A stretch of 64,000 nucleotides of DNA from Brachypterus glaber (GCA_958510825.1 OY294045.1:10033916-10097915); one strand, 5' to 3'; shown: positions 36,266 to 46,874, counted from the stretch's first letter. The notes: a model not told the origin generated them from the sequence alone. Translations and numbers: made by a program.

Positions 36266-36361
36266 ACTAGTACTTTAGAAAACTCGCCTCAAGCGGCTCG
36301 TTTTCTAAACTTGCACTCGTGCGCTAAAAACGTATGTTATGAAACTAGTACTTTAATATAC
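36266..36361. repeat. partial copy of the nested palindrome
   Basis: The inner palindrome (ACTAGTACTTTAGAAAACTC ... CACTCGTGCGC) and the right outer arm (CGTATGTTATGAAACTAGTA) of 14883-15014 are present. The left outer arm is absent. Confidence 0.7.
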
Positions 36362-36589
36362 AATTATAATAATTAAGAATTAAGTAGTAAGTAATTTGTA
36401 TAATTTCTAGCTGGATTTGCTTAATTATTTGTTAACGGAATTTGCTGAATCATATAACCCCGGGTTAAGAATAACAATTAATATACAAATTAGAATATTA
36501 ACTATAAAATATATTAGGTATTTAACAATAATAATACTATAAAGAACTTTCACTTTCGGGTTTAGACCGTGTTAATGGATTTTCACTTT

Positions 36590-36626
36590 CCGACGTTTCG
36601 TCTCTTACTACTAGAGACATCTTCAG
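36590..36626 (-). other. hammerhead-like motif, left arm
   Basis: On the minus strand: CTGAAGATG, stem TCTCT / AGAGA, then CGAAACGTCGG. It sits just downstream of the GIY-YIG stop codon, as expected for a Penelope-like 3' or pLTR region. Confidence 0.4.
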
Positions 36627-36669
36627 GGATTAATCTGAAACTAAGTTTCGAATCAACTTGTGTCACTAT

Positions 36670-37050
36670 TTATGACGAGTTGTGGTTATTCACCCGTGAC
36701 GAGGTTTTTCCTATCAAAGACTTCCATATTGCAGGTAAGTGGTAACCAGTGTCCCGATTGATATTGTTAGGATGCTTGATGATTTCTATCGATTCCCGTA
36801 TCTTCCTTGGCATTTTTCTGTTTTCTGTTAATATTTGTTTTGTATCAGACAAATTGATTTTATGACCTGTTTCATGTACATGTTCGGCTACTGCCGATAA
36901 GGAAATTTGTTTCTTTCTTATATTGCGCTCATGCTCTTGAAGTCTTGTAGAAATTTTTCTCTTAGTTTCACCTATGTAAACCGTACCACAGGAGTAGGGT
37001 ATTTTATATACGCCTTCTGAACTCAGGGGTATTTTGTCTATGTAAGCGGT
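36670..37050 (-). pseudogene. Penelope-like GIY-YIG endonuclease fragment (minus arm)
   Basis: Read on the minus strand the frame is open from about 37050 to the stop near 36670. It shows GVYKIPY, then CGTVYIGETK, RLQEH, ETGHKI, IRESIEI and NNINRD. These are the GIY-YIG nuclease motifs and the conserved C-terminal tail of Penelope-like proteins. The cysteine after KIP is Tyr here but Cys in the plus arm. The polymerase part is missing, so it is a 3' fragment. Long known role of the domain: nicking target DNA for retrotransposition. Confidence 0.85.
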
Positions 37051-37053
37051 ATC

Positions 37054-37515
37054 ACGGATAAAATAGGTAAACTTTTGAAGAAGTCAAATATTAAGCCTAT
37101 ATTTCGGTCCAACCAAAAATTAGGTCAATGTTTGACTTCAACAAAAGACAAAATACCCCTGAGTTCAGAAGGCGTATATAAAATACCCTGCTCCTGTGGT
37201 ACGGTTTACATAGGTGAAACTAAGAGAAAAATTTCTACAAGACTTCAAGAGCATGAGCGCAATATAAGAAAGAAACAAATTTCCTTATCGGCAGTAGCCG
37301 AACATGTACATGAAACAGGTCATAAAATCAATTTTTCTGAAACAAAACAAATATTAAGAGAAAACAGAAAAATGCCAAGGAAGATACGGGAATCGATAGA
37401 AATCATCAAGCATCCTAACAATATCAATCGGGACACTGGTTACCACTTACCTGCAATATGGAAGTCTTTGATAGGAAAATCCTCGTCACGGGTGAATAAC
37501 CACAACTCGTCATAA
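37054..37515 (+). pseudogene. Penelope-like GIY-YIG endonuclease fragment (plus arm)
   Basis: The frame is open from at least 37054 (DKIGKLLK precedes) to the stop at 37513-37515. Counting from the Met-like TTG at 37075, GVY is at residues 33-35, a CxC pair at 39 and 41, VYIG at 44-47, R56, H60, the REsIE glutamates at 106 and 109, and NN at 115-116. All expected GIY-YIG active-site positions are therefore present. The C-terminal GYHLPAIWKSLI is typical of the family. There is no ATG start and no upstream reverse transcriptase, so it is a 5'-truncated retroelement end rather than a host gene. Confidence 0.88.
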
Positions 37516-37558
37516 ATAGTGACACAAGTTGATTCGAAACTTAGTTTCAGATTAATCC

Positions 37559-37595
37559 CTGAAGATGTCTCTAGTAGTAAGAGACGAAACGTCGG
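37559..37595 (+). other. hammerhead-like motif, right arm
   Basis: CTGAAGATG, stem TCTCT-AGTAGTA-AGAGA, then CGAAACGTCGG, in the order CUGANGA, stem II, GAAA of a hammerhead core. One extra U lies between GA and the stem, and stem III would be minimal (ACGU). Penelope-like retroelements are established carriers of hammerhead motifs. Activity here is unproven. Confidence 0.45.
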
Positions 37596-37821
37596 AAAGT
37601 GAAAATCCATTAAAACGGTCTAAACCCGAAAGTGAAAGTTCTTTATATCTTAATGGCCGTGAAAGCTTAAAATCTAAAAAAATTAATACTAATATATTTA
37701 GTTTAGTAACTTGTGCATATCTAACGCTAATTTCTTGTTTAAAATTATTTTGTTCATTATTTTTTTTCGCCAGAAACGCATAAAACATAATGCTTTGAAC
37801 ATTGAACACAATAATAGTAAT

Positions 37822-37940
37822 TATATACCAAGGTAGAGAAGACATTTTTTATAGCCGAGCGTATTAAATCCCGAGCTGCGTAGCAGCGAGGGATTTAAGA
37901 GTGCGAGGCTATAATAGTCTTCTCTAGCGTAGTTTATATA
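37822..37940. repeat. palindrome with TATAGCCGAGCG core
   Basis: GGTAGAGAAGAC and GTCTTCTCTAGC are the outer arms, TATAGCC and GGCTATA the inner ones, and ATTAAATCCC / GGGATTTAA surround a GCTGCGTAGCAGC tip. GAGCG on the left faces GAGTGCGAG on the right. An almost identical block is at 61828-61915. Confidence 0.75.
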
Positions 37941-38400
37941 TTATTTTTTTCCCTACTAGCACTATTTAACTATTTTTGTTCAAATAATAAAATAAATTAT
38001 TAACAGAAATGACATTTCTTGAAATTTTCATAAAAATTAAGTAGCCTTGGTCAGTGACATTTGCTCAAATAAATACTTTGAACTGTCATTTAAAACATTA
38101 GTTTTTTTATTATTTTTTTATAATATTTAGCTAATTATTGATTGTATTAATTGGTAATAATTATAATTAATTATATTTAATAAATAAAAAGTTATTTCAA
38201 GCTATTTTCTTGGGTTTAATTAGTAAAAATTCCACAAAGAACTGAAACATCTAAAGTGACAGAAATCAGTTCTTTATAAAATTTACTCCTACTAGGAGAG
38301 AAAAAATTATTATTGCTATAGGTGAAGAAAATTGATTTAACAGTCTGAAAACATGATAAATAATGGTATGTTCTAAAGCTAATAGTGAAAAAAATTGTTT
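37846..38400 (+). repeat. dispersed repeat R37, uninterrupted copy
   Basis: This block, ending near GAAGAAAATTGATTT...CTAATAGTG, is found again at 61824-63735, where two insertions split it. It therefore serves as the empty-site reference for both. It contains no coding sequence. Confidence 0.8.
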
Positions 38401-38728
38401 AATACTTACTATTATTTATCTATTAATATATCGTTTGTTTAAATTCTGGCTTTCCTTAATCGTTATATGATTTACAAAAAACAAAGCATCGTATGAGGAT
38501 ACTTTAGGCCAAGCCTAGAACCACAAGAAATCTCTAATGTTATGTAATCTTTTAAACTGCCGTTTAGAAAAGCTTACAGTTAGTATAAAGAAAACCGTGT
38601 TTACAAACCATTTTTTATAATATAATACACACATATTATGTATTTATATGTTTATTTTAAATATTAGGGTAATTCTTTTTACAATGTACTATTTTCCATT
38701 TTCTCAATTGATCCGACTCAGATCTACA
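38401..38728. other. gene-free stretch
   Basis: AT-rich, no recognisable element. Confidence 0.4.
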
Positions 38729-38822
38729 TCCCTACTTCATAACATCCCTACTCCACAACAACTCTACTCCGTAACACCTTTACTTCATAACATCTCTACT
38801 CCCCAACAACTCTACTCCGCAC
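38729..38822 (+). repeat. minisatellite, left member of an inverted pair
   Basis: A 15-16 base unit (CTACTCCACAACAACT / CTACTTCATAACATCC) is repeated about six times. Its translation gives the apparent HNIPTPQQLYSVTPLLHNIS repeat. The reverse complement of the same unit is at 39837-39919. Confidence 0.75.
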
Positions 38823-38883
38823 TATATGCACTTGATTAGCCACTTGTCTTAACTCAAAAAAAAAAATTCCTGCGATCCTCTAT

Positions 38884-39345
38884 GAAAGTGACATTTAGCA
38901 CACTCTTTTGTTCTTTAGAAAACGCCTTATATCGCACTAGTTTGATATTTTTATATCACACTCGTGTGATATTTATGTATGGAGGTTTGGACTTTTTGGT
39001 TTTGGTCTAATTTTATTTAAATATTTACCTCGTAGATTCTACGAATTTTATTCACCTTGTTTTATAAACCATTTTTCACCTTTCACCACAGCCTTTTATA
39101 TTCTTTAAGTGTTTTAATCTAAATATTTCTGTTTTTCATGTCAAAAATAGAAACTATAGTTATAACGTTACTATTTTGACCATTACTGTCTAGTCTAGAC
39201 AATCTAGATCTTATAAAAATTACTTAATTTTTTATTTAGTTACCTTACATTACATAAAAAAAACATCAAAATACACAGTATTTTTTTTATGAAATGGAAA
39301 ACAGTACAATTTTACTGTCTTATATGGCAGCATAACCACAGAAAT
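38884..39345 (+). repeat. dispersed repeat R38, copy 1
   Basis: From GTGACATTTAGCACACTC to TACAATTTTACTGTCTTATATGG it matches 55155-55592. It starts with a short palindrome, CACTAGTTTGATATTTT and ATATCACACTCGTGTGATAT (38934-38972), which has the same ACTAGT/ACTCGT asymmetry as the others. Confidence 0.8.
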
Positions 39346-39472
39346 CTAATTTAATAAGAAAACTCAAGTTTGCATTTATTTAGTAATAGGCAACCCATTA
39401 AACAGCTATGTATTGTATTAAATATAAGAAAACTAAAGCTAAGTGAAAATCTTTTTCGGGATCGTAGGAAAA

Positions 39473-39606
39473 ATAGTGTACATAACTCGTTGGAAAGTGT
39501 ATTTCTTACACTCGTGGGGTTTCCTCACTCGCCTGACCGCTCGTTCGTAAATCTTCCCACTCGCGTGAAATATGTCACTTTCCACACTAGTTATGTAATA
39601 TACTAT
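39473..39606. repeat. palindrome of the ACTCGT/ACTAGT class
   Basis: ATAGTGTACATAACTCGTTG and CACTAGTTATGTAATATACTAT pair apart from CTCGT/CTAGT. The inner GGAAAGTG/CACTTTCC and CTCGTGGGG/CCCACTCG arms flank a CGCCTGACCGCTCG tip. The outer ends resemble those of 30118-30248. Confidence 0.7.
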
Positions 39607-39836
39607 TGTCATGCTAAATCACTTTCAAATATGAACTTAGTTTATTAATTACTTACTTATTAGTGCATGTTAAGATTACGCGGACAATGTGACTTTTAGA
39701 ATAATACATTTGTGATTGTTCTAGATTTGAATTTAAAAACGAACGTTTTATAGGAAAAAAAATAAAATAATCTAGAAAAAGGAGGTTCTTTGTTCCGCGA
39801 ACCACTCATTTATTAGATATTAGTGCATATAGTGTG

Positions 39837-39919
39837 TAGTAGAGTTATTGGGGAGAAGAGATATTATGGAGTAGGGTTGTTGTGGAGTAGGGATGTTATG
39901 GAGTAGGGATGTTAGGGAA
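39837..39919 (-). repeat. minisatellite, right member of an inverted pair
   Basis: GGAGTAGGGTTGTTGTGG and GGAGTAGGGATGTTATGG repeats are the inverse of 38729-38822, about 1 kb away. Together they would make a stem that encloses R38 and the 39473 palindrome. Confidence 0.75.
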
Positions 39920-40534
39920 TTAAATTTTCAAATAAACTGGGTGCATGCTAAATTTTGTTTGAGCTAAATTTTTCACAGAATTTTGTTATTAGGGGGGACT
40001 ATAATGTATTTTTTTAAATACCCTAGTGTGTATGCTTTACATTGTATATTCAATCATACTTTTTATTCGTATTCTCCATTTAGACAGTTGATGAATACAC
40101 ACACGTTTCCTTCCCAACAAAGCCGGCATGATCCTTTGTAAATAAGAAATAATAACTATTGGATTGTGTTGATTTATAAGGAATTCTGTTGTGCCTCTGG
40201 TTCTATTTTTATTGGATATGACTTAACTGTGCTCTTCTATAACCTATTGTTACAAACTATGTATACTAGTCTTGTTTCAAATAAAGCCTGATTGTTTCTT
40301 ATTAAAAAATCTGCTACCAATCAAAGAATGTTTTCCACTATAGGTAGTTACATAAAAAATCTTCGAAAGTAGAAAGTTTTTGAAAAAAAAAATCTGGAAG
40401 AATGATTAATTTTTTATTTATTGAATGTGAATAGTTTAGAAACGTAAAAAAAATAATAAAAAAATTCTAACAGGAGAAAGAAAATCTTGACCATATTATT
40501 TAATAATTAATTCTTGCAAATAAATAACTGACTT
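39920..40534. other. gene-free stretch
   Basis: AT-rich, no gene or element end seen. Confidence 0.5.
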
Positions 40535-40731
40535 TATCCAATACATACAGATAATACAGACAATTACCAGCTTTATTTTAAATAGATAAACTCAATAATA
40601 GCCCCCGCGTGGCTTTTACTTTATTGAGTGGATAATTATTTATTTTACCCTCTCAACTGTCACTTGTCAAATTATTTTCTTGTAAATGTCATTAAAATTT
40701 TTAATAAAAATATGAATTCTTAAGCTATTTA

Positions 40732-40879
40732 TTGGATAAAACCTTGTATGGCACTCATGGGTAAAATTAGATATTGCCCTCTCGAAAATTAACCTGCTTG
40801 GCTGACGCCTCGCAGGTTAATTTTCTCATGGGCAATATCTAATTTTACCCACTAGTACCATAAATAACTATTACCCAAT
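40732..40879. repeat. palindrome in array unit 1
   Basis: TTGGATAAAA...GGCACTCATGGGTAAAATT and AATTTTACCCACTAGTACC...AACTATTACCCAA are the arms. The tip (40798-40811) reads TTGGCTGACGCCTC between CCTGC and GCAGG. Confidence 0.85.
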
Positions 40880-41067
40880 AAATACAGATAATGAGACAAT
40901 TACCAGCTTTATTTTAAGTAGATAAACTCAATAACAACCCCCGCGTGGCTTTTACTTTATTGAGTGGATAATTATTTATTTTACCCACTCAACTGTCACT
41001 TGTCAAATTAATTTCTTGTAAATGTCATTAAAATTTTTAATAAAAATATGAATTTCTAAGCTATTTA

Positions 41068-41213
41068 TTGGATAAAACCCAGTATGGCACTCATGGGTAA
41101 ACCGATATTGCCCTCTCGAAAATTAACCTGCGAGGCGTCAGCCAAGCAGGTTAATTTTCTCATGGGCAATATCTAACTTTACCCACTAGTACCATAAATA
41201 ACTATTATCCAAT
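41068..41213. repeat. palindrome in array unit 2, tip inverted
   Basis: The arms are as in unit 1, but the tip (41132-41145) reads GAGGCGTCAGCCAA, the exact reverse complement of the unit 1 tip, while the CCTGC/GCAGG borders stay in place. Confidence 0.9.
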
Positions 41214-41345
41214 ACATACAGATAATCAGACAATTACCAGCTTTATTTTAAATAGATAAACTCAATAATAACCCCGGCGTGGCTTTTACTTTATTGAGTG
41301 GATAATTATTTATTTTACCCACACAACTGTCACTTGTCAAATTAT

Positions 41346-42600
41346 TCAATTTTTGTAAGCTTTATCTACCTATAAACTAAACTACGTCTTTTAAGTTGTA
41401 TCAGAATAGGTATAGCATGTTTTTGGACAGTTATAACTCTTTTGAAATAAAATTTACTCATTTTCACAGGGCTTTTTCTTAGGGACTATGTAGGTCTTAA
41501 GTTAGCAAGGCCTTGCTAGATCTAGTGTCTCGCCTTGCTAACTTTTGCTACAACTAGATCTAGTGTCCTTACTTTTCCTACCAATAGCCTTAATCGACCA
41601 TTATGGTGTAACAAGTTGGTTTTTACAGTGATTGTACACATTCAAACATACGCACAAACTTTTTTACCAAAGGAAATTATGCTTTTATAAAAAGTCAGAA
41701 GTGTTAGTAAGTTGTAAAGCAAGTGTATGGAAATTAAAAGGGTTGCTATATGAGACGAATGAAAAAACAAGAAAATGCAGTGAAAACATAATCAAAGGCT
41801 GCGAGTCACATGAGTACTATAAAGACTATTTGATTTACCTTTCACGTGTTATTTTGCGTTTGATAAAAAATCTTGTAATTAATTAAAATATTGACGTTTC
41901 GTGAATTCAACATTGAATGCTGAACATTTGATTTTAATTTTTCTGTTTTAAAGTTTTCAAAAGTTGCATTTTTCATCAGTTAATTAATTTGAAACTTTAA
42001 GCTTACGTGCTGGATTGCTTAAGGAGCTGTACAGAAATTACATCATAGGGTCAATCCATTTGAAGTCAACCAATACATGTTGCTCGACCATTTTCAAATC
42101 GGTTCATTTCTTAACGATAACTTACCTTATATGTTGGTACTTTAAAAACACCAATACTTTTTCCAAAATAAATTTCATTTGGTTTTGACAGCATTTTTGG
42201 TCCATCGGTGCACGTCATTTTTGACGATTTTAGCATGCCCTTTAGTTTCAAATTACTCAGCCGCTTTTACGAGCTAAGCCGTGCTCCATTTATATCTTTT
42301 TACCTTAAGAACATTAACTTACTAACCCACAAGTTTAATCTTTCCTATCTCCGTTATTCTTGGATCAATTTTTTGAAAGTCTGGATACGGACTTTTTCTC
42401 TGAGAGCTCTCCAGTACATTGTTTCCTAGCAAAATTTAAATACACAAAATTAACGAAGAAAACGGTCGATGTATCCATGTATAAAAAGGTACGGACACTC
42501 ACAGTAAAATCACAGAGGTTCCATTTTGCTTAATATTTCTTCTGAAGAAACCATATTAAACCAAACTCATATCTTCCAGTTGTTTCTGGTTTTAACTTAG
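41346..42600. other. gene-free stretch with an unsupported frame
   Basis: An 84-codon frame (41632-41886) starts with TTG directly after an in-frame TGA. It is fairly protein-like (KGCESHEYYKDYLIYL) but matches nothing I know. AACTAGATCTAGTG and GCTAGATCTAGTG repeats lie at 41514-41567. Confidence 0.4.
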
Positions 42601-42616
42601 ATTTCGAATCCATTTA

Positions 42617-42770
42617 TATGTCGGTCGGTCGATCGGTCTGTCCGGGAAATCTTGTGGGCACGATAACTTAAGAACGCTTTAAGCTAGAGACTTGAAATTT
42701 TGCATACAGGTATGTTACCAAAAGTTCTCGCTCGGGATTGTTTTTGGTGAACATTGGGCAGGGCAAATTG
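42617..42770 (+). repeat. dispersed repeat with GTCGGTCGGTC lead
   Basis: GTCTGTCCGGGAAAT, CACGATAACTTAAGAACGCT, then AAAGTTCTCGCTCGGGATTG match the copy at 60041-60190 (CACGATAACTCAAGAACGCT). CCACCCCCGCAGAGGTGAGG follows. GTCTGTC/CAGACAG runs also occur at 8925 and 10360. Confidence 0.6.
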
Positions 42771-43578
42771 GGAAAAATACATTTTTTTTACGAAAATTTG
42801 AAAATTGCTTTATATGAGTTTTTGAGGTTGCTGAAATTGAATCTGATAAAAAAAATTCTCCAAACTCCACCCCCGCAGAGGTGAGGGGGTAAATATTTAT
42901 AAATAGTTACAATATTTTTTCTTTTTTCTAATTCCACTCCCTGAGGGGTGGGGGTAGTTTACGTGAAAACTAGTATATTGGGGTTTTTGAGGTTGCTGAA
43001 AGTAAATCTGATTATAAAAAAATTCTAAGGGTAGTTTCCTTGAAAATTGGTATATTTTTAAGGTTGATTTTTAGCACTTTACTTCACTTTTGTGAATCTG
43101 ATAATAAAAAATCCATTTCAAACGCGGAAGTGAAAAATGGGAAAGCTCTTTTACTGGGCAGTGTATTTAAGTTGTAAATGCGTTCTTGGCTATCCATGGA
43201 ATTTAACTTTGTTAAAAAGTTTCTGTCAAATTAGAGTCACTCTAACGGTAGATCTGAAAATTATTTTGGGAAATCACCCTGGACTCATTCCTGCACTTAA
43301 ATAATATTTACTTATTATTTTAATCGTTTCATAAAGCTTTAAAATTAACCTTAATAAAAATTTGACGTCTAAATAAAAATACTACAAAGTTAAATATTTA
43401 AATTTTAAGCATTATCTCCCAAAAATGAACCTCTGGGATTTCACTGTAAGTGGTTCTGTAATGGCCAGAGCTTCCTTTACAAGTATTATCTTCAATGGAG
43501 ATTTCTCCCGTTAGATTAGACAGGGTCAAAAGTTCTACCCAAAAAGGATAGAATACATACATACACTCCCACTTCCAC

Positions 43579-43637
43579 CCAACCAAACAAATTCTGTATT
43601 TGCTCTTTGGTGAACAAATACAATATTTACTTGGCCG
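43579..43637. repeat. imperfect hairpin, first of a pair
   Basis: CCAACCAAACAAATTCTGTA faces ACAAATACAATATTTACTTGG. It is a degenerate version of the 43760-43819 hairpin, lying about 120 bases upstream in the same orientation, with ACACT / AGTGT at its borders. Confidence 0.65.
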
Positions 43638-43759
43638 GGCGAAAAGTGTAACTATATTAAAGAAATTACTGGCGCCATCTAAATTTTAGTAGAATTATCT
43701 TATTCTACAGATTCACATTAGCTATGTTCGTTCGTGCCGCTCACTGCTACACTCTCCGG

Positions 43760-43819
43760 CCAACCAAATAAATACTGTATTTGTTGTATGAAAAACAAAT
43801 ACAGTATTTATTTGGTTGG
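43760..43819. repeat. perfect 26-bp hairpin with 8-base loop
   Basis: The 26-base arm starting CCAACCAAATAAATACTG is followed by loop GTATGAAA and its exact reverse complement. Pairing extends outward through CCGG/CTGG to ACACTC/AAGTGT with mismatches. The size fits a pre-miRNA-like or MITE hairpin. Confidence 0.85.
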
Positions 43820-43903
43820 CTGGAAAGTGTAGCACAAATGAGATAGAGATAGGGTAGACGTCTTTTGTTTCATAATTCTAGTTGTAGAGAGCTCCATTGT
43901 ATT

Positions 43904-44796
43904 TATCTAACTATTACTGGAGAACACTGTGCCAGACAATATAGAAAAAATTAAAAAATAAATTGTTAATAGCCCATTTTATACGGTGTACATTATACAC
44001 AAGAGCCTTTCATTGGATGATATAGTCTAACTTCTCTTTTAAGGTCTCCCATAGCGATTTATAAACATAAACAATAAAAAATAACTTACTATACCTACTT
44101 CACGTATAACTTTTGTCAACAACAAATCTAAATATGTAGCAAAAAAAAGTATTTAAAATTATTTTTTTTTTAATTCATACCCTTGATGCCAGTTCTGCAA
44201 CTGGCAATAATATAAAGAGTCATTTTTTAAATTGGACCCTTGCAACTTAAAAGGTTCAAACTTTTACCATTGCTTGTTTATATGAATTTCTAAATGAGAA
44301 TTCTATATGGATAATTATCCTAAATTATAATTTTGGAGTTATTAAGAGGGTTTAATATGAATTTGTTTTTTTTTTGTCCTATTTTGTTTTGTAAAAAATT
44401 GGCATCTGAGGATTTTAGGGGTTCCAACATAAAAAAGTAAAGTCTTTTTAACACGTTCGCTGCAAATGACGAGTATAAGTGCCAAAGGATGCTTAGGCCG
44501 AGTGCCACTGACGCTTATCATTTTTTAAGGGAGACAGTATTATCGGGTTTGCAGTTGAGTAAACATCGCTAGGTAGGTATATGATTAAAGTTACGTTAAA
44601 CGCAAAAGTGCACGCAGTTCAAACTTTTTTTTTTGGTTTTTTTTGGCCATGAAAATAATTTAAAAAAATTGTTGGCGTACAAGTAAAAAAATATTAGTTT
44701 TTCAGTGAAACTCGTTCATCAGAGACAGATAAGTTTTCAAGTATACACTTTAAATGCAAATATGGTAATTTTACAGCAAATAAAGTAGGTCATATG
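43904..44796. other. gene-free stretch
   Basis: AT-rich. TTAACACGTTCGCTGC at 44449 resembles TTAATACGTTCACTGCC at 56218; both might be piggyBac-type ends, but no partners were found. Confidence 0.4.
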
Positions 44797-45220
44797 CACG
44801 AAAAGAAATTAGTGGGCTCTGCGCTATACATTATAAGATATTTGGTAACAGTGGCAAATTATAGTGATTTAAGCTATAGATTATAAGGGACACAATAACT
44901 AATAATGTTAAAAATAAATTGGAAACGATTATATATATTACAGACACGATTATATTTATTACAGGCACTATTATAAATTTACAGAAATTTTATTATATTA
45001 TAAAAATTATTAGCACGGACAATAATTAAATCTATTTAAGCTATAAATGCCATACTATTTGTTATATTTTATTATTCACTAAACAATTAAAGTATTTCAT
45101 ATAAATTTTTACACTGACTGCCATAATTGTAAGAGAAAGCCTTGTATTTATATAATAACCGATTATAATTTGCTTGGTATTTGTGTTATTGCGTTCCTAG
45201 CTATAATTTTTTTTTCCGTG
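44797..45220 (-). mobile_element. MITE-A copy 3 (reverse)
   Basis: CACGAAAAGAAATTAGTGGGC to AGCTATAATTTTTTTTTCCGTG is the reverse complement of the other copies with a few substitutions. TG flanks each side, unlike the TA of copies 1 and 4. Confidence 0.85.
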
Positions 45221-46874
45221 TGTTGCCAGCAAAGAAAGTGGTAAATTTAAATCAGTACTGTAAATTCACAGTTATCTGTAAAAATGTGAATTTTTATTTT
45301 GGTAATTTTACTGCTATCTTTTGTAGAATGCTATTATTATGGTAATTTTCGGGACTGTCTGTAAAAGTGCCGAGTTTTTGGACCCCATGCATGAATTTTA
45401 ATACAAAATTATTGTACCGACAGGAAAAGAGCTGAGATTTTACTAAACCCAGTAATATTGAGGTTAATTTAATAAATATTGTAAATTCACATTCTGACAT
45501 TGTAAATTTGCTTTAATTATTACAGTTAAAACTACTGTAAGATTGACGGACAAATTTAGAGTGTGTAACTTGAAAAATTATATCATATATTTTGCCCCTC
45601 CTGAAATAGTACTTATTCCAAATCTGAATATTATGCAGGCAGATTAATTAAATTATATAAGGAAGATAAATTCTTCTCTTCGAGATGAAATTATAATTGT
45701 AATAAAAGCAGATTGGCAAGCTGCAAACCAATCGCAGATATATTGCCGCACCCAAATTTTGTATTAGTTGTTTCGCGGAGTACGTTGGCATTTAAGTCAT
45801 CTATACTGCCGGCATCAGCTTAAAACTAGGGACAGGATTTTTTTAATTTTAATCAAAATTATAAAAATATTAATAAACTTTTAAATAAACGGTATTATTA
45901 CCGGAAAATAAACTGTTTAAAGTTTAATAAAAATTACTGGGAAAAGCCCTTGGATATTACATGTTTATATTTTTATAGCTTAAAGTTGGCATATGAGCAA
46001 GCAAATATATCTTTTTTTGTTGCCTGTGGTACAGTTCGGATGTTTAAAAGTGATTTTGTTTTCTTTACATTATTAAGATCAAGGTATGTACTTTTAATCG
46101 CTGGCTTTATATCTTTTTTAACGAAATTATTTTAACTTTGTTATAAACCTTTATTTTACTTGACAAATTTATCAAAATATTTTATTTTGCTTGATCTACA
46201 TTTTGATACCTGTTGATTCCGGTAATAAATTTTTAACTCTCGGATAGCTTATTTACAACTCTATAAAACCATACTAAATTTGGTCGCATAAAGTTGCATA
46301 ATATTTTTACATGCTTTTATTATGTATGTATTCGAGAAAAAACACATTGTAGCTCTCAGATTTTTACTGGGATTTTTTAATTGTTGAAAGTTTTTAGTCT
46401 TCATTTACTATTTTACCAAATATCTTGAAACTTGTCCAAGTGCTCTCCATGACTCTGTAGTAATTTGAAATAAATAAATAAGTAAATAAAATAAATTACG
46501 TTAATTAAGCTTATGACGGTATTGTATACTTCTTCTTTGTTCGTGCAGAAATATCATTATGAAGAATATGCGGAAAATGGGTAATGCTTCGCACTCTAAG
46601 TATACTTGTAGCTGAGGATGCTTTAAAATTATAGATTTCAGGGGCTGCCATGATAATTTTAAAACTTTTTGTACTTATTAAGCTTACACAGTTTCTTCTT
46701 TTTTGTTTGTCTATAATTATTATTACTATTACGTTTTTATTTTATTTTATGGTAAAACACCAGGTATACGCTTATTTTAGCAAAATTTCAATTTGGATCA
46801 TTCGTAACTCATTTTTTTAAATAAAAATTGATAAAGCTATGCAAAAAACATGTCAGTGTCGCAAAAACACTTAA
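45221..46874. other. gene-free stretch
   Basis: No recognisable element beyond AATTATAAAAATATTAAT (45857), shared with 58820 and 59090. Small frames are AT-driven. Confidence 0.45.

Larger units (their letters stand above)
36535..37648. mobile_element. head-to-head pair of Penelope-like element 3' ends
   Basis: Sequence from about 36535 to 37045 is the reverse complement of about 37120 to 37648. Each arm holds a GIY-YIG endonuclease coding end followed by a hammerhead-like motif and GGAAAGTGAAAATCC. No reverse-transcriptase domain remains in either arm. The arms differ by a few substitutions and the junction is near 37045-37075. Inverted tandem partners are a known Penelope-like arrangement, so this may be a truncated inverted dimer. 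Confidence 0.85.
40535..41345 (+). repeat. tandem array of about 335-base hairpin-bearing units
   Basis: Units lie at about 40535-40870, 40871-41205 and a partial one at 41206-41345. Each begins near CAATACATACAGATAAT and holds a small hairpin (AACTCAATAA ... TTATTGAGTGG around CCCCCGCGTGGC). The two complete units end in a large palindrome. This looks like a short satellite or a tandemly amplified MITE. Confidence 0.85.
43490..43903 (+). repeat. repeat shared with 57580-58375, hairpin-bearing version
   Basis: It starts CAATGGAGATTTCTCC, runs through AAAAGTTCTACCCAAAAAGG and ends AATGAGATAGAGATAGGGTA...AGAGCTC. The same start and end occur at 57580 and 58375 around different internal DNA. 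The interior here holds two related hairpins. Confidence 0.7.

Noticed and set aside
38648..38839. Repeat-containing peptide (PTPQQLYS)
   Set aside because: It is the translation of a minisatellite, not a gene.
40535..41345. CRISPR-like array because of regularly spaced repeats
   Set aside because: Units are about 335 bases, contain no spacers, and the sequence is eukaryotic.
41632..41886. 84-codon frame with protein-like composition
   Set aside because: It begins at TTG immediately after an in-frame stop, and the upstream TTTTACAG acceptor is out of phase. No family recognised.
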